Below are positions 52,991 to 60,236 of a stretch of 64,000 bases of DNA, piece after piece. Source of the DNA: Actinoplanes sp. NBC_00393 (GTDB lineage: Bacteria; Actinomycetota; Actinomycetes; Mycobacteriales; Micromonosporaceae); assembly GCF_036053395.1 (NCBI RefSeq), contig NZ_CP107942.1, forward strand, positions 9,208,001-9,272,000, given 5' to 3'. Position numbers and translations under genes: made by a program. The notes under the pieces were generated by a model. The model was not told the origin of the DNA, searched no databases, and saw only the letters and a list, made by a program, of their open reading frames with translations. How positions within the stretch are numbered: the first letter of the stretch is position 1; every line of letters begins with the position of its first letter.

Positions 52991-54511
52991 CTACGTCAGT
53001 TTGGGCTCCACCCAGCCGCTTTCGACGAGGTAGCCGAGCACCACCTCGACCGCCTCGGGGACGGTCATCGTGGTGGTGTCCACGGTCAGCTCCGCGTTCG
53101 GCGGGATCTCGTACGGGTCGTCGATGCCGGTCATCCCGCGCAGCTGGCCGGCGCGCGCCCGGGCGTACAGGCCCTTGCGGTCGCGGGCCTCGCAGACCTC
53201 CAGCGGGGTCGCCACGTGCACCAGGATGAACCCGGCGCCGGCCTCCATCGCCATCTGCCGGGCCGCCGCGCGGGCCGCCTCGTAGGGTGCGATCGGGCAG
53301 GCCACCGCCATGCCGCCGTGCCGGCCCACCTCGGCGGCGACCCAGCCGATCCGGCGTACGTTGCGGTCCCGGTCGGCCTTGCTGAAGCCGAGACCGGCGG
53401 TGAGCTCGCGGCGTACCACGTCGCCGTCGAGCAGGGTGATGGTCCGCTCGCCGTTCTCCCGCATGGCGTCGGCGAGGTTGCGGGCGATCGTGGACTTGCC
53501 GGAGCCGGACAGGCCGGTGAAGAAGACGACCAGGCCGCGGTGCCGGCGCGGCGGCCGGACCCGGGACAGCTCCTTGGCGACGGCCGGCGGGGTGTGCCAC
53601 TCGGGCAGCGGGAAACCGCGGTCCAGCAGGTCGTCGATCTCGGCCGGGCTCATCGCCAGCCGGCGGTTGCGCGGCGGGATGTCGTCGCGCCAGCGCCACT
53701 GCCCGTCCCGGTTGTCGTAGGCGAGCTCGCGCGGCACCAGGACCCGCAGGCCGGCGCCGGAGAGAGCCTCACCGGTGGACAGCACGTGGGTGACGCCGTA
53801 GGCCTGGGCCACCCGGGCACGCAGCAGCGCGTCGCGCATCTCGTCGCGGCGGGTCATCAGGGGCACGGCCACGATGGTGGCCGGCGGCATCCGGTCGCGG
53901 GCGGCGAAGATCGAGCGGACCAGCGACTCCGGCGGCAGGCCGTCCGGTCCCGGTCCGCTGACCGGGATCAAGATCAAGAGATGCGCAGCGAGGGTACGCG
54001 CAGCGTGCGCGATCTGCGCCAGTTGTGGCCGGTGCAGTGGCCGGTCGGCGATGACGCCGAGCACCCGGCCCGGTGGCAGCAGGGCTTTCACCTCGGCCGG
54101 CGTACGCCGCAGACGCTGGAACGGCCCGTGGCCCCCGTCGCCCATCCGGCGGACCGGGCCGCCGATGCCGTACCTCTGCTCCCCGGTCTGCCAGGCGTCG
54201 GTGACCTCGATGGCCGCGACCGGCGCGCCTTCCAGGTCGGTGAGGACGACCGTGCGGCGCCGCGGGTCGGCGAGGTCCAGCTTGGCCGCGATCTCCGCGG
54301 GGATCTCACAGGTGACCGGAACCGGCCAGGGGGTGCCGTCGGCGAGCCGTCCGCGGCGGGCCAGCGACGCCAGGTCGTTGCGCCCGAGGAAGCCGGTGAG
54401 CGGCGCGTATGCGCCGGACAGCAGCAGTTCGAGGTCTGCCAGCTCGTAGGGGCGGGGCGTGAAGGACGGGGCGTCCCGCAGAACGTCGTCGGGTAGTACC
54501 GAACCATTCAC
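52991..54511 (-). CDS. APS kinase fused to a degenerate ATP sulfurylase domain
   Basis: 506 residues. The C-terminal 180 residues are a complete adenylylsulfate kinase: P-loop FTGLSGSGKSTIARNLADAM, LDGDVVRRELTAGLGFSKAD, and CEARDRKGLYARARAGQLRG with TGIDDPYE. It makes PAPS, the donor for the two sulfotransferases in the locus. The N-terminal 310 residues have the fold pattern of ATP sulfurylase, but its catalytic QxRNPxHxxH is reduced to ADRPLHRPQL and GRDHA is replaced by STGEAL, so it is probably inactive. APS must then come from another sulfurylase elsewhere. It lies 96 bp upstream of the Wzz-like gene on the same strand. Confidence 0.9.
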   Translation of the reverse strand: MNGSVLPDDVLRDAPSFTPRPYELADLELLLSGAYAPLTGFLGRNDLASLARRGRLADGTPWPVPVTCEIPAEIAAKLDLADPRRRTVVLTDLEGAPVAAIEVTDAWQTGEQRYGIGGPVRRMGDGGHGPFQRLRRTPAEVKALLPPGRVLGVIADRPLHRPQLAQIAHAARTLAAHLLILIPVSGPGPDGLPPESLVRSIFAARDRMPPATIVAVPLMTRRDEMRDALLRARVAQAYGVTHVLSTGEALSGAGLRVLVPRELAYDNRDGQWRWRDDIPPRNRRLAMSPAEIDDLLDRGFPLPEWHTPPAVAKELSRVRPPRRHRGLVVFFTGLSGSGKSTIARNLADAMRENGERTITLLDGDVVRRELTAGLGFSKADRDRNVRRIGWVAAEVGRHGGMAVACPIAPYEAARAAARQMAMEAGAGFILVHVATPLEVCEARDRKGLYARARAGQLRGMTGIDDPYEIPPNAELTVDTTTMTVPEAVEVVLGYLVESGWVEPKLT

Positions 54512-54657
54512 TTCGAAATCCCCCTGCAGACGATTTGGGGGACAGTTTCGCAGCCCCGATCGCGGCGGTCGAGCCGGGTCAGGGCTCCGGCGCTGATCTT
54601 CCGTCCACCCGGATAAAACCCGCTTATGACTTAATTGTGTTTAAAAGCCCAGCTTCC

Positions 54658-54685
54658 TGGACAAGTCGCAATGATCCTTTAATAC
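54658..54685 (+). promoter_or_regulatory. Probable promoter of the second GH26-like gene
   Basis: TGGACA (54658-54663) and TAATAC (54680-54685) are 16 nt apart in an AT-rich patch; transcription would start close to the GTG at 54695, which has no ribosome binding site, so the message may be leaderless. The divergent region 54512-54694 should also carry the promoter of the APS kinase gene. Confidence 0.5.
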
Positions 54686-54694
54686 TGGGCGATC

Positions 54695-56092
54695 GTGAGA
54701 CAGACCCGTTCTCGGTTTCTTCATATCGCGGCGCTGACCACGGCCTTCGCCATGTCGGTGACGGCCACCCTCGCCTGGGCGTGGACCGGCGGTGTCGACC
54801 AGATCGGACTGCCGTACGCGTCGTCCGGTGACCCGACCGTGACGGCGCCGATGGCCGACGTGCCGGCGCAGCCCTCCCGCGGTGAGCCGGGAACCTCACC
54901 GCTGCGGCACAGCGCGCTGCCCGACCCCGGCGTGCGGATCCTGGCGCCGACGCCGGCCCTGTCCACGTCGGCATCCACGTCGGCTTCCGCGCCGGCGGTC
55001 GTGCTGCCGCGGTACACCGGGCTGCCGGATCCGGTACTGCCCACGTATCGGTCGCCGGTGGCCCGCGGGCTGGCCGGTCCGCTGCTCGGCGGTGTCCCGG
55101 CCCGGTTCGCCGAGCCGCAGCAGCAGCCACAGCCGCACCGGCGAAAGAAGTGCCGCACCGGCGCCAAGCTGGTGCCGACCTGCGGCGTGCTCTGGGGCGT
55201 GGCGCCCGGCGCGCACACCGAGGAGAAGAGCACCCGGGCGCTGGCCGAGTTCGAGCGCAAGACGGGGCGGCACCAGGCGATCTTCCACGCGTACCACAGC
55301 GGGACGCGGCAGCTCTTCCCGACGCCGCAGGAGATCGCGATCTCCCGGGAACCCGGCCGCAAACGGGTCCTGCTGCTCAACTGGAAGCCGGAGAGTGCCA
55401 CCTGGGCCGCGATCGCCAAGGGTGACCGGCGCACCGACGAGTTCCTCGACCGGCTCGCGGTCCACCTCAAGAAGAACTACCGGGAGAAGTTCTTCTTCGC
55501 GATCCACCACGAGGCCGAGGACCAGGTCCGGGAGCGGGCCGGCTCGGGGTACACGGCACGTGACTACGCGAAGATGTTCCGGCACGTGGTCAAGCGGCTG
55601 CGGGCCAAGGGCGCGAACAACGTGGTGACCGTTCTGGTGCACATGGCGTACGTGCCGCACACCACGAAGAGCTGGTTCCGCCACATGTACCCGGGCGACG
55701 ACGTGGTCGACTGGATCGGGTTCGACACGTACTCGTACAGCGACCCCGGTTACGGCCACGGCGACTTCGCCGAGCTGCTGAACCGCCGCTCGGCGAGCAA
55801 GCCCGGCTGGCCCGGCTTCTACAACTGGGTCCGCCGGGCACATCCGGGCAAGCCGTTGATGATCGCCGAGTGGGGTGTCTGGTTCTCCAAGCGGAACCCC
55901 AGCCATATGGCCGAGTTCTACCGCGAGGTCGGCAAGCAGATCAAACACTTCCCGGGCATCAAGGCGATGGTGCACTTCGAGACACCCGGCAACCACAAGG
56001 GCCAGGACTCGTCGGTCGACAGCACCCCGGCCGCGCTGCGCGAATACCGCAGGCTCGGCAAGCTGCCGGTCTTCCAGGTGGCGGTGAGCTGA
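54695..56092 (+). CDS. Secreted GH26-like glycoside hydrolase with long linker
   Basis: A 465-residue protein with a signal peptide or N-terminal anchor (residues 9-30), a 120-residue Pro/Ala/Ser-rich linker with few secondary-structure signals, and a C-terminal TIM-barrel of GH26 type. Candidate acid/base Glu273 is in FFAIHHEAED and nucleophile Glu392 in PLMIAEWGVW; DDVVDWIGFDTYSYSD lies between. Two Cys (CRTGAKLVPTC) open the domain. It is divergent from the APS kinase gene and brackets the locus together with the lipoprotein GH26 at 44505. Likely cleaves or edits the same polymer outside the cell. Confidence 0.88.
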   Translation: MRQTRSRFLHIAALTTAFAMSVTATLAWAWTGGVDQIGLPYASSGDPTVTAPMADVPAQPSRGEPGTSPLRHSALPDPGVRILAPTPALSTSASTSASAPAVVLPRYTGLPDPVLPTYRSPVARGLAGPLLGGVPARFAEPQQQPQPHRRKKCRTGAKLVPTCGVLWGVAPGAHTEEKSTRALAEFERKTGRHQAIFHAYHSGTRQLFPTPQEIAISREPGRKRVLLLNWKPESATWAAIAKGDRRTDEFLDRLAVHLKKNYREKFFFAIHHEAEDQVRERAGSGYTARDYAKMFRHVVKRLRAKGANNVVTVLVHMAYVPHTTKSWFRHMYPGDDVVDWIGFDTYSYSDPGYGHGDFAELLNRRSASKPGWPGFYNWVRRAHPGKPLMIAEWGVWFSKRNPSHMAEFYREVGKQIKHFPGIKAMVHFETPGNHKGQDSSVDSTPAALREYRRLGKLPVFQVAVS

Positions 56093-56116
56093 GTTTCCTG
56101 AGAGGCGGCTGAGAAA

Positions 56117-56135
56117 CCCTGAGTACGCCTCAGGG
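56117..56135. terminator. Small terminator-like hairpin
   Basis: CCCTGAG (56117-56123) pairs with CTCAGGG (56129-56135) over a 5-nt loop between the GH26-like gene and the ABC exporter operon. Confidence 0.45.
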
Positions 56136-56180
56136 GACTTCCGGATCCACGGCGGTGCGCGGGCTTTCTAGGCTGAACCC

Positions 56181-57095
56181 GTGACCATCATCGCTACGGA
56201 GGCGCTGACCAAGACGTACGGCGGCGGGGTGACCGCCCTCGCCGACCTGACCGTTGCTGTCGACGAGGGCGTCATCGGCCTCGTCGGCGCCAACGGCGCC
56301 GGTAAGAGCACCTTCATCAAAATCATGCTCGGACTGGTGCCGCCCAGCAGCGGCTCCGTCCGTGTCTTCAACCTCGACCCCGTCACGCAGACCGACCAGG
56401 TTCGCGCCCGCGTCGGCTACATGCCGGAGAACGACTGCCTGCCACCGGACGTCTCGGCCGCCGAGTTCGTCACCCACCTGGGCCGGATGAGCGGGCTCCC
56501 ACGGACCGCCGCCCGCGAACGCGCCTCGGAGGCGCTGCGGCACGTCGGCCTCTACGAGGAGCGCTACCGGCAGATCGGCGGCTACTCGACCGGCATGAAA
56601 CAGCGGGTCAAGCTCGCTCAGGCGCTGGTCCACGACCCCGACCTGCTGCTGCTCGACGAGCCGACGAACGGCCTCGACCCGGCCGGCCGGGACGCCATGC
56701 TCGCCCTGATCCACCGGATCGGCACCGAGTTCGGCATCTCGGTGGTGGTCTGCTCGCACCTGCTCGGCGAGGTCGAGCGGATCTGCGACTCCCTCATCGC
56801 CATCGAGGGCGGCCGGCTGCTGCGCGCCGACCGCATCTCCAGCATGACCGAGGCCTCCGATGTGCTTGCGGTCGAGGTCAGCGACGGTACGGACGAACTC
56901 GCCGCCGCCCTCGCCGAGATGGGAATGGCGGTCTCCCGCGAGGGCCGGCTGCTCCTCGTCCCGATGGAGTCGGAGACGGCGTACGACCGGATCCTGCACG
57001 CGGTCACCGACCTCGACCTGTCCCTGCACCGCCTGGACCAGCGCCGGCACCGGGTCGCCGAGCTCTTCACCGCGAAGGAGGCCGCCGATGTCTGA
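56181..57095 (+). CDS. ABC transporter ATP-binding protein
   Basis: 304 residues. Walker A VGANGAGKSTFIKIML, signature YSTGMKQRVKLAQAL (the STGM form common in exporters), Walker B LLLLDEPTNGLDPAGR and switch His in VVCSHLLGEVE are present. The C-terminal 80 residues form the regulatory extension usual in ABC-2-type exporters. GTG 56181 start. It overlaps the following permease by 8 bp and opens a four-gene operon with two ATPases and two permeases. Substrate unknown. Confidence 0.94.
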   Translation: MTIIATEALTKTYGGGVTALADLTVAVDEGVIGLVGANGAGKSTFIKIMLGLVPPSSGSVRVFNLDPVTQTDQVRARVGYMPENDCLPPDVSAAEFVTHLGRMSGLPRTAARERASEALRHVGLYEERYRQIGGYSTGMKQRVKLAQALVHDPDLLLLDEPTNGLDPAGRDAMLALIHRIGTEFGISVVVCSHLLGEVERICDSLIAIEGGRLLRADRISSMTEASDVLAVEVSDGTDELAAALAEMGMAVSREGRLLLVPMESETAYDRILHAVTDLDLSLHRLDQRRHRVAELFTAKEAADV

Positions 57096-57954
57096 GGCAG
57101 GCGTCATCCATGACATCGGATACCAGCGGTACGAGGGGCAGCGGCTCGGCCGTCGTGCCGGGTTGACCGCGCTCTACGTACACGGTCTGCGGGCCTCGTT
57201 CGGTTTCGGCCGCTCGGCCAAGGCCAAGATCTTCCCCTGGCTGGTGGCCGGCATCATGCTGCTGGTCGCGGTGATCCTGGCCGCGGTCCGCTCGCAGCTC
57301 GGCGAGGTGATCTTCACCTACGTCCAGTTCGACGACCAGATGTCCTGGCTGATCATCTTCTTCGTCGCGATCCTCGCGCCTCAGCTGATGTCCCGTGACA
57401 TCCGGTCCGGCACCCTCCCGCTGTACTTCAGCCGTCCGCTGCGCGCGGCCGACTACGTGCTGGCGAAGTTCGCCGCCATGGTCACCGCGGTGTGGCTGCT
57501 CCTCGGCATCCCGCAGCTGATCATGTTCCTGGGCGCGGCGTTCACCACGAAGGACGGCGCGAGCGGGGTGTGGAACGAGTTCCTCGACCTGGTTCCCGGC
57601 TGGGGCTACAGCCTGCTCTGGGCGGTCCTGTTCAGCAGCATCGGCCTGCTGATCGCGTCGCTGACCGGCAAGCAGGCCTTCGCGGCCGGTGGCATCGTCG
57701 GTGTCTTCCTGGTGACCACCCCGGTGGTCGGCGTGCTGAGCATCATCGGCTCCACCACCGCGAACAACCTGGCCGGCCTGGCCAGTCCGATGACCCTGAT
57801 CGCCGGAATCGGCGCCTGGCTGACACCGGGCACCAGCGAGATGGAGTTCCCCATCGGCCGCTTCGGCCCGGTCTACGCGATCGAGGCGTTCTGCCTGATC
57901 GCCGCCTGCCTCCTGCTGCTGCTCGCCCGCTACCGGAAGGTGGCCTCGCTGTGA
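57088..57954 (+). CDS. ABC-2-type transporter permease
   Basis: 288 residues. A cytoplasmic N-terminus (IHDIGYQRYEGQRLGRRAG) is followed by six hydrophobic segments; the coupling region LMSRDIRSGTLPLYFSRPLR between helices 2 and 3 is typical of ABC-2 permeases. ATG 57088 lies inside the end of the preceding ATPase gene, and its stop overlaps the next GTG (GTGA). Confidence 0.92.
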   Translation: MSEAGVIHDIGYQRYEGQRLGRRAGLTALYVHGLRASFGFGRSAKAKIFPWLVAGIMLLVAVILAAVRSQLGEVIFTYVQFDDQMSWLIIFFVAILAPQLMSRDIRSGTLPLYFSRPLRAADYVLAKFAAMVTAVWLLLGIPQLIMFLGAAFTTKDGASGVWNEFLDLVPGWGYSLLWAVLFSSIGLLIASLTGKQAFAAGGIVGVFLVTTPVVGVLSIIGSTTANNLAGLASPMTLIAGIGAWLTPGTSEMEFPIGRFGPVYAIEAFCLIAACLLLLLARYRKVASL

Positions 57955-58901
57955 CGACCGAGACCTTCGCCGCCGAGACCGGCGCGGCCACCGCCGTGAT
58001 CGACCTGCAGAACGTGACCCGCTGGTACGGCAACGTCGTAGCGGTCAACGACATCACCATGTCGCTGGGCGCCGGCGTCACCGGCCTGCTCGGCCCGAAC
58101 GGCGCCGGCAAGACCACGGTGCTGCACATGATGGCCGGATTCCTGGCCCCGTCGCGGGGCACGCTGACCATCGACGGCAAGCCGACCTGGCGCAACCCGG
58201 CCGTCTACCGCGACCTCGGCCTGGTCACCGAGCGCGAGGCGGTGCACGGCTTCCTCACCGCCGAACAGTTCGTGCTGGCCTGCGCCAAGATGCAGAAACT
58301 GCCGGACCCGGCCGGCGCCGCCCGCCGCGCCCTGGAACTGGTCGAGATGACCGATGCGGCACACCGCCGGATCGAGACCTTCTCGAAGGGCATGCGGCAG
58401 CGCACCCGGGTCGCCGCCGCGCTGGTGCACGAGCCGCGGGTGCTGCTGCTCGACGAGCCGTTCAACGGCATGGACCCGCGCCAGCGGATGCACATGATGG
58501 AGCTGCTGCACTCGCTCGGCGACCGCGGCCACACCATCCTGTTCAGCTCGCACATCCTGGAAGAGGTCGAGCAGGTCGCCGGCCTGGTCCAGGTGATCGT
58601 GGCGGGCCGGCTCGCGGCCTCCGGCGACTACCGCAAGATCCGGCGGCTGATGACCAACCGGCCGCACGTCTTCGCGGTCCGCAGCTCCGACGACCGGCGG
58701 CTCGCGGTCGCGCTGATCGCCGAGAAATCGGTGAGCGGCATCGAGATCGAGGCCGGTGGCCTCACCGTCCGAGCGTCCGACTACGGCAGCTTCACCCGTG
58801 CGCTGCCGCGGATCGCCCTGGACCAGGGCATCCGGCTGCAGAAGCTGGTGCCGTCCGACGAATCCCTGGAGAGCGTCTTCTCCTACCTGCTGGAGGCCTG
58901 A
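57951..58901 (+). CDS. ABC transporter ATP-binding protein
   Basis: 316 residues, GTG start in a GTGA overlap. Walker A LLGPNGAGKTTVLHMMAGF, signature FSKGMRQRTRVAAAL, Walker B VLLLDEPFNGMDPRQR and switch His in LFSSHILEEVEQ are intact. The signature SKGM differs from the STGM of the first ATPase, so the two are not recent copies. It ends in a 1-bp TGATG overlap with the final permease. Confidence 0.94.
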   Translation: MTTETFAAETGAATAVIDLQNVTRWYGNVVAVNDITMSLGAGVTGLLGPNGAGKTTVLHMMAGFLAPSRGTLTIDGKPTWRNPAVYRDLGLVTEREAVHGFLTAEQFVLACAKMQKLPDPAGAARRALELVEMTDAAHRRIETFSKGMRQRTRVAAALVHEPRVLLLDEPFNGMDPRQRMHMMELLHSLGDRGHTILFSSHILEEVEQVAGLVQVIVAGRLAASGDYRKIRRLMTNRPHVFAVRSSDDRRLAVALIAEKSVSGIEIEAGGLTVRASDYGSFTRALPRIALDQGIRLQKLVPSDESLESVFSYLLEA

Positions 58902-59611
58902 TGTCTACCGTCGCCCTGATCACGGCGCGTGGCCTCCTGGGCCGCCGCCGGGCACTGCTGCTCCTGCCGCTGCCCCTGCTGCTCATCGGCCTGGCGCTGA
59001 CTGTCCGGGCGTACGATGTGTCGCCCGACCAATGGGGCCAGGCCGTCATCGTCGGCCTCGGCTTCGCCGTGATGCTCCCGGTGATCGCGCTGATCGTCGG
59101 CACCGGCGTGCTCGGCTCCGAGGTCGACGACGGGACGCTGGTCCACATCCTGACCAAGCCGCTCCCGCGCCGCGACATCATCCTGGCCAAGTTCGGCGTC
59201 GCCGTCGTGGTCACCGCCCTCACCACGGCGCTGCCGCTCTTCGTGGTCGGACTGCTGGCCGGCTCCGCCGAGCTCGGCACCGCCCTGGCCGTGGCCGCGG
59301 TGGCCGGCTCGATCGCGTACTCCGCCCTGTTCGTCCTGCTCAGCCTGCTGACCCGGCGGCCGGTCCTGCTCGGCCTGGTCTACATCCTGGTCTGGGAGGG
59401 CCTGCTGGGTAACTTCCTGAGCGGCACCCGGGTCCTCTCCATCCAGCAGTACGTGATCACGATCGCCGACAAGATCTCGCCGACCGCCATCCTGACGTCC
59501 CAGGTGGGCCTCACCACGGCGATCGTGATGAGCGCGGTCTTCGCGGTGGTCTGCACCGCGGTCGCCATCAACCGGCTGGGCAGCTTCAGCCTCGCCGGCG
59601 AAACCAGCTGA
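58901..59611 (+). CDS. ABC-2-type transporter permease
   Basis: 236 residues with six hydrophobic segments. GSEVDDGTLVHILTKPLPRR is the coupling region typical of ABC-2 permeases. Shorter than the other permease of the operon. Last gene; a stem-loop and a minisatellite follow. The two ATPase-permease pairs may form one heteromeric exporter or two parallel ones. Confidence 0.92.
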   Translation: MSTVALITARGLLGRRRALLLLPLPLLLIGLALTVRAYDVSPDQWGQAVIVGLGFAVMLPVIALIVGTGVLGSEVDDGTLVHILTKPLPRRDIILAKFGVAVVVTALTTALPLFVVGLLAGSAELGTALAVAAVAGSIAYSALFVLLSLLTRRPVLLGLVYILVWEGLLGNFLSGTRVLSIQQYVITIADKISPTAILTSQVGLTTAIVMSAVFAVVCTAVAINRLGSFSLAGETS

Positions 59612-59629
59612 CACTGCCGCAATCCGCTT

Positions 59630-59666
59630 CCGGCCCGCCGCCCGCACCTCGGGGCAGGCGGGCCGG
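59630..59666 (+). terminator. Terminator after the exporter operon
   Basis: CCGGCCCGCC (59630-59639) pairs perfectly with GGCGGGCCGG (59657-59666) over a 17-nt loop, 19 bp after the last stop. Confidence 0.7.
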
Positions 59667-59688
59667 CTGCTCTGTCCCACCAGCCGCC

Positions 59689-60090
59689 GCTCAGGCATGT
59701 CCCGGGTGCCGCGTTGCGTGGCTGGTGGGCGGCTGGTGTTGGTGGGCCGCCGCTCGGGCGTGTCTCGGGTGCCGTGTTGCGTGGCTGGTGGGCGGCTGGT
59801 GTTTGTGGGCCGCCGCTCGGGCGGGTCTCGGGTGCCGCGTTGTGTGGCTGGTGGGCGGCTGGTGTTTGTGGGCCGCCGGTCAGGCATGTTTCGGGGCGGT
59901 GGAGGCGTGGCTGGTGGGCGGCTGGTGGTGGTGGGCCGCCGGTCAGGCATGTCTCGGGGCGGTGGAGGCGTGGCTGGTGGGCGGCTGGTGGTGGTGGGCC
60001 GCCGGTCAGGCATGTCTCGGGGCGGTGGAGGCGTGGCTGGTGGGCGGCTCGTGGTGGTGGGCCGCCGCTCAGGCATGTATCAGGGCGTGG
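59689..60090. repeat. 63-bp minisatellite, six copies plus a partial seventh
   Basis: Units begin at 59689, 59752, 59815, 59878, 59941 and 60004, with a partial one at 60067. Each contains GTGGCTGGTGGGCGGCT and ends GTGGGCCGCCG; copies 4-6 are nearly identical, while copies 1-3 carry GTGCCGCGTTG in place of GCGGTGGAGG. The unit is a multiple of three and contains no stop codon in all three plus-strand frames and at least two minus-strand frames. It lies between convergent genes (exporter operon and ppc). I see no start signal or known protein and treat it as non-coding. Confidence 0.92.
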
Positions 60091-60167
60091 GTCGGCTGGG
60101 CCCGGTGGGCAGGCATGCGTGCTGGGCGGGAGCCGCCGGCGTGCTGGGCGGGAGCCGCTGGAAAGGG

Positions 60168-60203
60168 CGACCGCCCCGGTGCGGAGGCGCGCCGGGGCGG
60201 TCG
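60168..60203 (-). terminator. Terminator of ppc
   Basis: CGACCGCCCCGG (60168-60179) pairs perfectly with CCGGGGCGGTCG (60192-60203) over a 12-nt loop, about 35 bp past the ppc stop. Confidence 0.8.
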
Positions 60204-60236
60204 GTGAAGCAGGGGCGGTCGGTGAAGCGGGGGTGG

